In this document: positions 1 through 11,815 of the stretch, one piece after another
How the letters are laid out: each line of letters begins with the position of its first letter
Numbering within the stretch: position 1 is the first letter of the stretch
Origin: Coix lacryma-jobi var. lacryma-jobi
Taxonomy: Eukaryota; Streptophyta; Magnoliopsida; Poales; Poaceae
Assembly: GCA_009763385.1 (NCBI GenBank)
Contig: CM019826.1
Span: forward strand, 95,960,848-96,024,847
DNA: 64,000 nucleotides
Reading direction: 5' to 3'
Notes under the pieces: model-generated
Told to the model about the DNA's origin: nothing
Databases searched by the model: none
What the model saw: the letters and a program-made list of their open reading frames with translations, nothing else
Position numbers and translations under genes: made by a program

Positions 1-151
1 TCCATGTGCCTCCTGCATTCCTCCATATTCCTTTGGCTGCCCAAGAACTGGCCGAAAAATGCTTCCGGCGTCATCGCGGCGGTGGGGGAGGTGGCAAGTT
101 CTCCTCCTGTCCTGCCCCCTGTCCGCGTTGGCTGCGAGTGTGTGCCGGCAT
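1..151 (-). pseudogene. gag: Element A gag, N-terminal fragment
   Basis: The start codon is at 151-149 on the minus strand, directly after a TATGCAG that looks like a splice acceptor. The first residues are MPAHTRSQRGQGAG, then a proline run, identical in plan to the gag start of element B at 62173. Compared with B, the proline-codon run is shortened and the frame breaks soon after it, so this copy is not functional. The remainder of gag and pol is off the window. Confidence 0.75.
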
Positions 152-477
152 CTGCATATCGTATTAATAAGCAATCATTAGGTGATGTTACATTGATCAT
201 GAATAAATACTGCACTGTACCTAATTCGGAAATTTAGCACACGACCAGAGTATAATTACTCATTTCCATACAACATCACAAAATAATCGCTCGAAATTAG
301 ACATGCAAACGACGGATTTCCATAAAAGATGCCGGATCGAAGTCCGGACTTTGTCCAAAAGCTTACATGCCATCAAACATTTTAAACATAAAACCAGCAC
401 ATGTTTAGGGCGTTACATCACTTAGCGAGCAAGCTCAAGCTATACAAAAGAAAAACGTCTCCTAGCTAAACTAGCGC
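152..477 (-). other. Element A spacer between extra ORF and gag
   Basis: No coding region is seen. The stretch is colinear with 61853-62166 of element B. It probably holds the untranslated segment, or intron, that lets gag be translated separately from the upstream ORF: the gag ATG follows a CAG acceptor-like site. Confidence 0.5.
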
Positions 478-1506
478 TCAGGCATCTCCAGCGGCGGATG
501 CGGCGTCCTCTGCGTCGACGTCGATCATCGGCTCGTCAGCGTGATCCTCCTCCAGAGGGGCGTCAGGACCAAGGACCTCTCCGTCCTGGGGATCCTGGGC
601 CTCGGCGTGGAACCTCGCAGCTGCTGGGGCGGCGGCCTCCTGCGCGGCATGGTGCATCTGGTGGACTGCCTCGTGGAGCTGGTCGATGTAGGCCTGCTGT
701 CCATGGATCTGCTGTATCAAGAGGTGGGCTCCCTCTCTGAGCTGGTCGAGCGCGGTGCGGGCCTCATCTCTCTGAAGAGCGGTGGTTAGGTACATCTGCT
801 CTGCAACGGTCCTGGCAGTGGACTGTGCTGCTGCTGTGGTGCGGGCGTCGTCACGCTCAAGAGTGACCTGCTGAATCCTCTCCTGCAGACGAGCAACCTC
901 AGCGTCGAAGTCCTCCTGTAGCTTCCTCTTGCTCTGGTAGGTGGCTGTGAGGGTGAAGGACACGCTCCCGAGAGTGTGCTCCAAACTCTCACATACACCC
1001 AACACAAGCTCCGGTGGCGCTCATCGCAGGCGTCTCACAGTAGAACCTCTCCTCTGGGCTCCCTGTCAAGACTGACTCCGAAGTGCTGCTTCCAGCGCAA
1101 TGGAAAAGTGATCCGCGGGGAAACACTCCTGCCATAGCGCTAGCTAGGTCGGCGGGGAAGCGGGCGATGATGTCCTTCAGCACTAGGTAGGCTGCCCTGT
1201 TGGCTCCATCCTTGGCACAGGTGCCTCTGGTGATCTCCGTCCATCCTGTCCAGTGGGGCTTGGCGGCAAGGCCTTGACTTTGATCTCCACCATGACCAAG
1301 GAATCCTGCCCGTAGATCTCCTTCTGCCATGAGTACCTGGGCTCCTGTCCTTCCTCATAGCCCACGGCCTGCAGAATCCTCCAAAGGATAGTCGGCAAGC
1401 CGAAGTAGGACAGGAACGTCTTCCGGGTCAGCTTGGTGGCCAAGCGGTGACGCGGAACTCCTCTGCCTCCGGTGGCCTTGCGAGCGGTCAGCTTAGTCCG
1501 GGCCAT
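478..1506 (-). pseudogene. Element A extra ORF: histone H3-tail-like N-terminus, middle domain, coiled coil, acidic tail (frameshifted)
   Basis: The ATG at 1506-1504 follows TTCTACAG. The product starts MARTKLTARKATGG, then GVPRHRLATK. With the Met removed this matches the H3 tail at A1-R2-T3-K4, T6-A7-R8-K9, T11-G12-G13, P16-R17 and L20-A21-T22-K23, with one extra Val before the Pro. About 110 residues of unknown middle domain follow (YFGLPTILWRILQAVGYEEG, later GANRAAYLVLKDIIARF). A frame change near 1000 leads to the coiled coil (RKLQEDFDAEVARLQERIQQ and on) and an acidic end with DEPMIDVDAED. No histone fold is present, so this is not a histone gene. Function unknown; mimicry of H3 is an inference. 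Frameshifts make this copy non-functional as it stands. Confidence 0.8.
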
Positions 1507-2207
1507 CTGTAGAACAAAAAGGTTTTCGAACTCTCGTGAGACGGATATTAAGTTGGCAATTTTTATAGAAAGAGACAACTTTTAATTTAAGGGGAGGTAA
1601 TGTAAATGCATGAATATAAACATGATGCATGATCGTACTTACGTTCTCACTCACTAATAATGACTCGTAAGTCCTAACGTTCTAGTCGGTGGCAAGAACG
1701 ATCTCTCATGCGTTATCTACACGTTCTACTCGTTCGCATAGTTAGTGTACCTGCAGAAGATTCATTTCAGCCCAAAGAAATCCCAATGGTAAAGTAACTG
1801 AGTATTGGCTAATATGCGCAAAATACATAGAAGCCACACTAAACACCATGCACCAACATAGAAAACACCCTCAAAAACATTGATACCCTCATATGTGTCT
1901 GCGTGGAGCTCGCACATACTTGGTAAAAACTCTCACCTAGACCGACGGTTGGACGGTCATGCTCTCATATCTCACAAAATCATTTTATGCATGTTTTCGC
2001 GATCGACGCATTCTCTTTTTCCCCAAGAATGGACCAGCAAATAAAGATCCAGCATGAAGCAAAACCCTAACCCTGTTAGCAGTTAAACCACCTGAATCCT
2101 AGTATAGGGCTTAAGGACGAGACTGGGCACACTTAGTAATTGAAAATAATTTTGAAATACCCATTTTAGTTTGAAAATAGCTCTTTACGGAGTAATCACT
2201 TGAACCA
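1507..2207 (-). other. Element A untranslated leader
   Basis: Region between primer site and extra ORF, without a credible ORF and colinear with 60114-60828 in B. On the minus strand it ends in a pyrimidine-rich run and CTACAG just before the ATG, which reads as a splice acceptor. Confidence 0.6.
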
Positions 2208-2220
2208 TGCTCCGATACCA
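2208..2220 (-). other. Element A primer binding site
   Basis: On the minus strand TGGTATCGGAGCA, two bases after the LTR end. It matches the complement of the 3' end of initiator tRNA-Met (TGGTATCAGAGCA) with one change, a G for A. Confidence 0.85.
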
Positions 2221-2222
2221 GC

Positions 2223-5200
2223 TGTGGCGGAACCGTCCTGATTATAAGAGTTCAAGTACTATCTTAGTCAAATCGTCTGACTCCGACTCATACTTGATCC
2301 CATATAACCCCGGTAGTCCAAAATCTCGAAGGATTTCTATCACCGTACATCATACAGGATCGCATCGTTCAAGGATTACATTCGCAAAGATACATCACAG
2401 AGAAACGAAACCGAATTTAAAGTATCAGAGTGCGATTTTAAAACAGAGTTATTACAATACCAAATTTAAAAGTGCGGAAGCTGAAATAAGTTTGAAACAC
2501 GACCACCACACATGTGGTCCAATTTAAACATTGTTTGATAAATCCAACTCACACAACCCACTCTTCCCTTTTTAGATAATGTGCCACCACAAGTCTCAGA
2601 CCAGCAAAAGAAAAAGGAAAGCTTCTGGACGACCCTGCCCTGGGCCTACTCCTCATCACCTTCCACCGGGTAGAAGCAGTGCTTACAATAGCCAAGTAGA
2701 CCTGGCCATCTGCAACAACAACGGATAACCCTGAGTACGGGAATGTACTCAGCTAGACTTACCCGTCCAACTGAAATAAAGACTCCAAGGGTATGCAAGG
2801 TCTTTTGGGTGGAGCTGGGATCTTTTAGTTGCGAAAAGCTCAATTTCAGATAAGAGGTAATTGATGAAATGATGAGCTGCCATTTTTAGGCCTATTCCTT
2901 AATTCTAGGTTTTCACCTGTACTAGAGCACTCACTTGAATCTATCAATCAATAATATAACCATATCCAGTTGACTTATCCACATTTTAGTTGAACCTTTA
3001 ATCATCACATGGAGTTGTATCGTGGTGAAGCTCGCCATAGTTTCCCACTAACCGGGGGAGACGGCGACTCGAATCGAATTCCAAACCAGCTGGTGAAAGA
3101 CCTTTGATACCAGCCCACACTTTCCCCGTCGGGTCCATGCATTGGGCAACCGCTCGACGCTTGTTCGTGGTGGTAATCGTCGCGGTTCAAGCACGGACCG
3201 CCCAATTGGAACCTGGCGATGGCCTCACGCGGCAGATCGCAATTTCCATACTAGAGGGCGCGACACGGGTCGAAACCGGCCCGAACAGCTTCTAACCGGC
3301 TTTGGGGTCGATGATTACGGCACCGACGTATCCCTAAGTAAAAGGGCGCGTTCAAAAATGAACGAGGGCCAACATCGATACAAACCTACACGATCCAACG
3401 GACGGGCTGCCCCCAAGTTCCAACTTGGTGCCTTGCCTTCCAGTTGACCGTATTTCATTACTACTCAGGTTCTTTTCCACGATAGCAAATATAGCCAACC
3501 GTGATCCGGTAACTACCCATCAGGGTATTACGGGAACATTCTTAACTACTACTTTTATTAAGCAAGCTAAGCAATTCTATATTGTAAATAAATAACAGGA
3601 TAACAAGGTAGATATTAATCAATACCAAGGATGGTAATGCAGCAAGTAGGATTCATTTCAACTCCTAAACCTAATGCATCACAATATAAAAGGACTCAAG
3701 AAATTTTAATTGCAAAAGATAGGAGGCTTAATATGCTCCGGGGCTTGCCTTGGGTGAAGACCGAGGCCTCGTGGGAAGGGCACTCGGGCAAGTTAGTGTC
3801 GCAGGCGGGGTCGGCTTCCTCGGCTTGCTGGAGCTCCGGGATCTGCTGCTCGGCGTTTGTCTCTGGCTCCTGGTCGGGCTCCGGGGGGTCGATCCTATTG
3901 CATGCGACGATTAATAAATAATTACAATGCGGGGCAAGATGTGTGGTATGAAAAGAGCATTTCTTGCAAACCAACAACCCAACTTGTTGAACCACTTTTG
4001 ACATTGAGGTAAATACTTATTTAATTCATAAAACAAAATCCATTTATTCACCTTTTTCTTATTTAAAATTCAAAAGAAACTTAGGTTTGAACTGCAAGTG
4101 CACTTTTCTGGACTCAGAAAAATCCACAAAAATTCCAGAAGACAATTAACACTCACTGGACTTCACTGAACAATTTTCAATCAAAAATAAAATACAGAAC
4201 CACAGATATAAAAATAACAAGTAAACTGCTCAAAAAGATGCTTTGAACTAACTTTTCATCCAAAAAGTGTCAAACAGCAGATTTCATAATTTTTCTAGTT
4301 TCTTCTACCCATAAACATTCTACTGTAGAAAACTTGTGGTCAGAGCATAAACATACAAGCCTACACAAAATAAACAAATCTATTCCAATTAAACCCATTG
4401 AACTACATCCCTACTGGAAAAGGGTGCTAAACTCAATTTCATATTTTTTCCAGGTTCTACTCCACATTTCATACTTATCAAAGAAGTTCCATGAACAAAA
4501 ACATTATATTCTTTCTTACATGAATTTCCAAAGGAAAACACAGAAAAGTACATTTGTAAAGCAACTCCTAATTTCTTCACATAACACACCATGCCTACAT
4601 TTTCTTGGCTTGAACATCAAAACAAAGACTACACAAATTTTCTCACATTTTATTCCAACATATAAAACATCTTAATATTTATTCTAAGAAATCAGCTAAA
4701 AAGGACTTTTAATCATAACAGAAACTTTTTCTACATAATAGTGCATCATATATTTTTCACAGGTGCCAAACAGTATAATAAACTTACAAAATTTTCTAGG
4801 AATTAACTCAACCAGAAAACACTTATTTTCATTTATCTCAACAAAAGCATATAAACTGAATTAAATAAAAACAGTAAAATAAACTTCTACCAAAAATACT
4901 TTCATATTTTTTCATGATAGATCTACTCATAAGCAAGCTAACAAAACTGAGAGCACTCCATTTGGACTTTTAAAACGAGCTACACAAAAATAATAAGCAT
5001 CTCTGGAAAAATAAAAGTAAAAAGAAAACATTTGAAATCTTCCCGGCCACTGCGTGAACCGGTCCATGGACCAGTGGGTGGCTGACGCGCGGGGTCCACG
5101 GGTCAACGGGACCCACCTGTCGGTGAAAGCCGAACAGGGGAGAGGTTTGACCGGCGCAAGCTCGTCGGCGGCGAGGTTGCCGGCGGTGAGGCTAGGCTAG

Positions 5201-6677
5201 ATAGACTCGTCTCGACGAGGCGCATCCAGTGGTGGTGTTGGTTTGGCCAGCGCATGGCCGTAGCGCGCCGGCGGAGCGGCGGCGGACGGTGGCGGCGGCG
5301 ACTCACGGCTATGCCGTTTCCGGCGGTCGCCGGAGAAATTGGGGGAAGCAGAGGCTCCTACGAACCCTAGGGAGGCTACTAAGGGGTTTGGTTTGGCTCG
5401 GATGGCTCCAGGGGAGCTTGGCCACGTGAGAGGGCCGCGGCGGCGCCATGGCGCTCGGTCGGGGAGAAGAGGGAGGTAGAAGGCGGTAGCGTTGAGGCCG
5501 GTCAGTGTTCTCACCTTGCCTTGGCTCGGTGAGGCTCGAGGATGAAGGAAGGAAGCAGTGGAGCTCAGGTCAGGGAGGAACGGCATCGCGGGCTCAGCGG
5601 TGGCGATGGCGTCCACGACGGCGCTCTTCGAGCTCCGACGTCAGCGAGGCTCGGCCGGTGGTGCGGAGGCGCGCACCGTGCGTCCGAGGTGAAGGCGAGG
5701 CTCGGTGCGGGAGGAATCGGACGGAGACGCTCCGGTGAGGCCGGAACGCGGCGGGGGTTTTGCGGTGGTGCGCGGTGGCGAGGACGAGCAATGCGTCTCG
5801 GCTCGCGTCCGCGGGAGAGGAGAGGAGAGAGCGAGAGCGAGAGAGTGCGAGTGAGCGAGTGAGAGAGAGACGCTCGGGGTTTTGCTTGGCTTGGCCGGCC
5901 GGTGGTCGTGGCGGGGGCCACGGCGGCGCGGCGGGCGAGACGGTGGCAGGCGCTGCCGTGCGCGCGGTGAACGAGGCGAGCGGCGAGAGGGCGAGCGCGA
6001 TTGCTGGCGTGCTCCGGAGGGAGAAGATCGGAACGGGAGTGGCCGCGCGGGATTCGGAGCAGGAGACGGCGGCCACGTGGCGTAATCGCCGGCGTACGGC
6101 TCGGCGCGGTCGGCGACCGGCGCTGCGCGGCGCGCGCGGGCGAGCGGCTGGCGCGGGCTGGGCCGAAAGGCCAGATGGGCCGAAAAGGTGGACGCGGGAA
6201 AAATTCGTTTCCTTTTTCTTTTTCCAAATATTTTCCAAAGTTTGACCATTCAAAAACAGTTTCAAAACTCCAAACTAGGTTTTGACCCAAATATAAAAGT
6301 TGCTCAAAATAATTTTCTCTACAACTTTTATATAAGACACTTTTTCTGAAAACCATTTTTATAACCTCTACATAAATAAAGCCAATTTTTGAAGCATAAG
6401 ACATTTTGTTTAACTCATTTTTATTTAACAAACCATTTCGAACTAGGTCAAAACTTCAACATGAAAAGCACTCTACCCAATATTCTCTATTTTCTAAAAT
6501 CATTTGCCACAACAGAAATCCATTTAAATCATCAACCAAATAGCAATCCAAAATCCAAATAAATAAACAAAACGCAAGGAACACTCTTATGCCCATGAAA
6601 TGATGCAATGCATTGCTTATGCTTCTTTAGTAGCTAATTGCAGTGCCTAATGCTATGCTTGACACTAGGGTGTCACA
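2223..6677 (-). repeat. Element A 5' LTR (4455 bp)
   Basis: Starts TGTGACACCCTAGTG at 6677 and ends CCGCCACA at 2223 on the minus strand. It has an AT-rich outer part, a GC-rich part (about 5050-6200) and an AT-rich inner part. A conserved 5' splice site GGCAAG then GTGAGAAC lies at 5514. An exon-like acidic segment ends QGKPRSI (about 3760-3905). A 53-nt mini-intron (2762-2710) contains the stem TGAGTAC/GTACTCA. Compared with LTR B it lacks the CTCGCCCGAG minisatellite at the matching point near 5125. Long open frames in the GC-rich part are not conserved and are left out. Confidence 0.9.
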
Positions 6678-7878
6678 TGCCTCATGGCTAAAGGTGATCG
6701 AAAGGTACAAGCGATGATGACTCTAGTGATAGTGATAGTGATGGTGAATTTGAGGCACCTTCTTATGATGAGCTTGTTAAATTGCTAAACAACTACTCTA
6801 AAATCATAAGAAAGACTAGAGCTAAAAATGAAAAGCTTGTTGATGAAAATGAATCTCTTGTTGAGAAGTATGATCATGCTATTCATGCTAGTGATGAGCT
6901 AAAAGATGAACTTGCTACTATGTCATCATCTATCAAGGAGCTCAAGTCCTCTAACAAAGAGCTCAAAGCTAAAAATGAAAAACTTGATAAGATGCATAGT
7001 GATTTTACCACTAGTTATGCTTTGCTCAAAGAACAATATACTCAAGTCAAAGTTGATTATGATACTCTCACCACTGCTTATGATATGCTTTCACATGAGA
7101 CACATGATGCCCCTAACCTTGTTGTTAAGTGTGACATAGCAACATCTTGTGAGGACTTGGTTAGTGAGCATGATGAGCAAAAGGCTAGTGGCAAGGGCAA
7201 GAAAGTGGTTGAGGCCGATCACTATGATGATTACACCAACATCAAGAATGAGAATGCAAAGCTCAAGGTTGATCTAGAGAAGCTTACAACCACCAAGCAA
7301 ATTGTCATTGAAACTCATGATGATGACTATAGCATGTCACTTGAGCTAGACATGCTAAAAGAAGAAAACAAGAGATTGAAGATGGAGAGGGACTACAAAA
7401 TGACACCATCTCAATTAGAGCTCCAACAAGAGAATGACAAGCTCAAGAAAGAGAAGGAGCACCTCACCACCGGGTTGAAGAAATTCACCAAGGGTCAATG
7501 TCTTCAAAGTGAGCTACTCATGAACACCGTGATGAAGACAAATAGAAATGGCATTGGCTTTCTTGAGGAGAAGATGAAGCAACGCAAGAGCATCACAAAG
7601 CCAAAGAAGAAGAAGATTGGGAGATGCTATGAGTGTGGAAGGAAGGACACTTTGCTCATGATTGTGAAGAGCCAAAACCCACACCCTTGACCAAGCATGC
7701 TAGGCCCTTTGCTTTCAATGCTCACTACATGCTTAGACAAGACTCTAGTGGCAAGATGAAAGTTATGTTCATGGGGCCTCCTAACAAGAATAGGCCAAAG
7801 CAAATATGGGTTGCAAAGTCACTAGTTGAGAAGGTTAATGGACCTCAACAAGTTTGGGTCCCAAAAGCTCAAGCTTGA
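6678..7878 (+). pseudogene. gag: Element E gag, C-terminal part with zinc knuckle
   Basis: Reads CLMAKGDRKV just inside the junction, then an acidic DSSDSDSDGEFEAPSYDEL. A long coiled coil follows (6782-7480; many K/E/L heptads such as KLVDENESLVEKYDHA), and near 7625-7665 a CCHC knuckle, CYECG then GHFAHDC. The knuckle is split by a 1-nt frame change near 7640, so its two halves lie in different frames. The end of gag (VWVPKAQA, stop at 7876-7878) is typical of this lineage. The gene would package the element RNA; here it is broken. Confidence 0.85.
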
Positions 7879-7894
7879 TTTCTTGTGTGTGTAG

Positions 7895-9073
7895 GTGAAC
7901 TACAAGACCGGTGGATCTCATTGGGTGATTGATAGTGGTTGCACACAACATATGACCGGTGATCCCCGGATGTTCACCTCACTAGAAGAGAATGTCGATG
8001 ACCAAGAAAAGATAACATTTGGTGACAACTCAAAGGGCAATGTCAAGGGATTGGGCAAAGTGGCAATATCAAATGACCATACCATCTCCAATGTGCTTCT
8101 AGTTGCATCATTGAGCTTCAATTTGCTATCCGTTGGGCAACTATGTGATCTTGGCTTTCAATGTTTGTTCACCGACAAAGAAGTGGTTGTGACCAAGAAA
8201 GATGATACACAAGTGATATTCAAGGGCTTTAGATACAACAATCTCTATCTAGTGGATTTCTCCTCCAAAGATGCCAACTTGAAGACATGTTTGTTCACAA
8301 AGCAATCTCTTTGTTGGCTATGGCATAGAAGATTGGCACATGTGGGATTGAACACTCTCAACAAGCTATTGAAGAAGGATTTGGTTAGAGGCTTGGAGGA
8401 TGTCAAGTTTGAGAAGGACAAATTGTGTAGTGCATGTCAAGCCGGCAAGCAAGTTGCAAATACTCATCCAACCAAAGCCTTTGTATCAATATCAAGAGAG
8501 TTAGAGCTACTTCACATGGATCTATTTGGGCCAACAACATATGCTAGCTTGGGTGGAAATCTCTATTGCCTAGTGATTGTTGATGACTATTCTAGATACA
8601 CTTGGGTATTCTTTCTTCATGACAAATCCGAGGCAACCCCTTCATTCAAGAAGTTTGCCAAGAGAGCCCAAAATGAATTTGACGTGAAGATCAAAAAGAT
8701 TAGAAGTGACAACGGAAAGGAGTTTGACAACACCCACATTGAAGAATATTGTGATGAAGTTGGGATCAAGCATGATGTCTCCGCAACTTACACACCACAA
8801 CAAAATGGGGTAGTTGAGAGGAAGAACCGGACTCTAATCACCGTAGCAAGAACAATGTTAGATGAGTACACTACACCGGAAAGATTTTGGGCAGAAGCAA
8901 TCAACACCGCTTGCTATGCATCAAACCGGTTGTTCCCCCATCGTCTCCTTGGCAAGACCCCCTATGAACTACTCAACAACAAGAAGCCGGATATATCATT
9001 CTTTAGAGTGTTTGGGTGCAAATGCTACATCTACAAGAAGCGCCAACACCTAGGGATTTCAACGCCGATGTGA
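7895..9073 (+). pseudogene. pol: Element E protease and integrase
   Basis: Opens with a retropepsin site (WVIDSGCTQHMTG; catalytic D-S-G), then the GAG-pre-integrase motif LWHRRLAHVG. The integrase core follows, with the three acids in LHMDLFGP, RSDNGKEF and NGVVERKNRT. The frame breaks at 9073, after YIYKKRQHLGIS; the next segment resumes in another frame at about 9080. A TTTCTTGTGTGTGTAG stretch just before this ORF resembles a splice acceptor. The first Met is uncertain, since pol is normally made as a fusion with or after gag. Confidence 0.9.
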
Positions 9074-9079
9074 TATTGG

Positions 9080-10411
9080 TTTTCTTGTTGGTTACTCATT
9101 GAAGTCCAAAGCATATCGAGTATTCAACCATGCCATCGGGATGGTAGAAGAAACATATGATGTGGAATTCGATGAATCTAATGGCTCTCAAGGAGAGCAT
9201 GAAAATCTTGATGATGTAGGTGATGAACCATTGAGGGAAGCAATGAAGAACATGCCGGTTGGAGCCATCATGCCTAAAGATGATGATGATGATGTGCAAG
9301 TCATTGACAAGCCATCCTCATCCAATGTACCACAAGATGATCACAAAGATGGGAGACATCCATTTCAAGATACTCATGTCTCCCATGATCAAATGGTGGT
9401 ACAAGCTCAAGATGTTGATGCTCCACAAGCGGCCCCTCAAGTGGTTGATCAAAGGACTAGTCCTCTACTACAAGCTCATCCTCAAGAACTCATCATAGGG
9501 AGTCCAACAAGGGGTGTAATGACTCGATCTCAAAAACATGCTTTATTTATTGAACATCACTCCTTTGTGTCTCTTGTTGAGCCTACCATTGTAGATGAAG
9601 CTCTAGGTGATCCGTATTGGGTGAATGCTATGCATGAAGAATTAAACAACTTCACCCGCAACCAAGTTTGGACACTTGAAGAGCGACCCAAAGGCGCAAG
9701 AGTCATTGGAACAAAATGGGTGTTTAGAAACAAGCAAGAGGATCAAGGCAAGGTTGTTAGAAACAAGGCAAGGCTAGTTGCAAAGGGGTTCTCTCAAGTT
9801 GAAGGTTTGGATTTTGGAGAGACCTTTGCACTGGTTGCAAGACTCGAAGCCATTTTTATCCTCCTTGCATATGCATCACATCATGACATAAAATTATATC
9901 AAATGGATGTGAAAAGTGCATTTTTAAATGGCTTCATAAATGAACTAGTATATGTTGATCAACCTCCCGGGTTTGAAGACCCTAGATATCCTAATCATGT
10001 TTATAGGTTGTTCAAGGCGCTATGGGGCTCAAGCAAGCCCCAAGAGCATGGTACGAGCGCCTCTGGGACTTCCTCATTGAGAAGGGCTTCACCATTGGGA
10101 AGGTCAACACCACACTATTCACCAAGAAGCTTGATGGAGAGATCTTCATTTGTCAAGTCTACGTCGATGATATCATCTTCGGGTCAACAAATGAAGCCTA
10201 TTGCAAGGAATTTGGTGACTTGATGTCGAAGGAGTTTGAAATGTCCATGATTGGAGAGCTCACATTCTTCCTAGGCTTCCAAGTCAAGCAATTGAAGGAG
10301 GGGACTTTCATATCTCAAGAGAAGTACACAAAAGCCTCCTCAAGCGCTTCAACATGGATGATTGCAAGCCTATCAAGACTCCAATGCCAACAAACGGACA
10401 TCTCGACCTAG
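9080..10411 (+). pseudogene. pol: Element E reverse transcriptase
   Basis: Starts with the integrase tail (SKAYRVFNHAIGMVEETYDVEFDE). The reverse transcriptase then reads WVNAMHEELNNFTRNQVW, KARLVAKGFSQVEG, LYQMDVKSAFLNG and QPPGFEDP. A frameshift near 10015-10025 moves the frame; the second part has MGLKQAPRAWYERL and an intact catalytic YVDDIIFGS (about 10160). A further frame change near 10340 leads to RNase H. The protein would copy element RNA into DNA; at least two frameshifts inactivate it. Confidence 0.9.
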
Positions 10412-11117
10412 ATCTGGGAGGTAACCCAGTTGATCAAACTCTCTACCGTTCTATGATTAGTAGCTTGTTATATTTGACCGCATCTAGGCCCGACATCATG
10501 TTTAGTGTGTGCATGTGTGCTCACTTTCAAGACGATCCTAGGGAATCACATCTCATAGCAGTGAAGAGAATCCTTAGGTACCTAAAGCACACCCCAAGCA
10601 TTGGCCTTTGGTATCCCAAAGGAGCTAACTTCCAACTCGTTGGGTATTCCGATTCGGATTACGCGGGTTGCAAAGTAGATAGAAAAAGCACATCCGGAGG
10701 GTACCATTTGCTTGGGAGATCACTAGTGTCATGGAGTTCAAAGAAGTAAAATAGTGTGGCCTTGTCTACCGCCGAGGCGGAATACATAGTCGTGGGTGCT
10801 TTTTGTGCACAAATCCTTTATATGAAACAAACCCTTTTAGACTATGGTGTAGTTCTAGAAAGGATACCTTTGTTGTGTGACAATGAGAGCGCGGTTAAGC
10901 TTGCTAACAACCCGGTTTAACACTCTCGCACAAAGCACATAGATATTCGCCATCACTTTCTTAGAGACCATGTTTCATAGAAAGACATATCCTTAGAGGG
11001 AGTTAGAACCGAAGATCAATTGGTGGATATCTTCACAAACCCCTAGATGAAAACACTCTTTGTAGGTTGCGAAGTGAGCTTAATGTGCTTGATCTAAGTA
11101 ACTTTGTCAAAAGGTGA
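10354..11117 (+). pseudogene. pol: Element E RNase H and pol end
   Basis: RNase H motifs seen: SDSDYAGCKVDRKSTSG, then after a stop STAEAEY, CDNESAVKLANNPV and HSRTKHIDIRHHFLRDH. Stops at 10747-10749 and 10918-10920 replace glutamines expected from the family pattern (SSKKQNS, NPVQHSRTKH), both C-to-T changes of CAA to TAA. Further damage follows near 10978 and 11041. The end of pol is around 11090-11117. Confidence 0.85.
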
Positions 11118-11599
11118 AAGGGGGTTGTCTTTGCATTGCATTGTATAATATGCCATGTTTAAATTATGGTATGCACATAGGCTTGTCAGACGTGGTTAAG
11201 ATAACCGCCCTAAAAAGCGAGTGAAGAAGCTTACCCATGAGCAAACTTGACAAGCAACCTAGATTCAAATTCCGTATTGCACTGCATTTGCATGGTTGTT
11301 CTTTGTCGTTTCTTTTTGGTTAAGTTTTGAGCAACCGCTGTGTTCGTCCACCGCTCGGGGGAGCATTTGAGGCTCCTAATGGTTGAGACCCCTAGTTTTG
11401 GTGGCCACATGTTGTCTCCTCGGGATTTATCGCCTATTTCACGTAAAAATGATATGTAGCCTATGGCAAAATATTTATAAAATTGAGGTTTATGCGCGGA
11501 TGCTCATACTAGGTTCCAACTGGTGTTTATTTGTTTCTTATTTGAGTTGGAACTTGGTTGGGAGAGGGAGCCGCAACAGAAATCATCAAAACAACTCAA
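11118..11599 (+). other. Element E post-pol spacer
   Basis: Non-coding stretch shared, inverted, with 19690-20150 of F. It includes an open segment (11383-11646, MRPLVLVATCCLLGIY...) present in both copies but short and with no recognised domain. No function is supported. Confidence 0.5.
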
Positions 11600-11815
11600 A
11601 ATGTGGCATCAGACGCTCTCCCAGCGTCCGATGCCCTGCACTATAGACTGCTCCGGCTGGAACAGTGTCAGGGTCGCGTCCGATGTGTCAGGGTCGCTGC
11701 CCAGCGTCCGATGCCGAGGCATAGGACGCGTCCAATGTATTTTTGGCTGTTCTGGAGCTCTCTGCATAGGCATCGGAGCGTCCGATGTGTTTACATCCGC
11801 GCGTCCGATGCCCCT
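11600..11815 (+). repeat. Palindromic GCGTCCGATGC box array in the E spacer
   Basis: Several copies of GCGTCCGATG, and its complement CATCGGACGC in looser form, in about 215 bp, e.g. CCCAGCGTCCGATGCC near 11633 and 11700, GGACGCGTCC near 11726 and GCGCGTCCGATGCCCC near 11800. The same box forms the array in the E 3' LTR (16145-16510) and in the matching F spacer (19441-19665). Location just upstream of a GC-rich leader and the env-position ORF suggests a second, internal promoter or enhancer; that is inference. Confidence 0.75.

Larger units (their letters stand above)
1..6677 (-). mobile_element. Element A: Ty3/gypsy retrotransposon, 5' part, minus strand
   Basis: The 5' LTR lies at 2223-6677, followed leftward by a tRNA-iMet-type primer site, a leader, the histone-tail-like ORF and the first codons of gag; the rest is beyond the left edge. 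It is the inverted counterpart of element B (55566-64000), colinear over LTR, leader, extra ORF and gag start. The LTR runs TGTGACACC to CCGCCACA on the minus strand. It sits inside the gag of copia element E, so the bases just outside (6678-6682, tgcct) should be its target duplication; the partner copy is off the window. Family relation to the chromovirus C rests on the shared extra ORF, gag similarity and LTR motifs. Confidence 0.9.
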
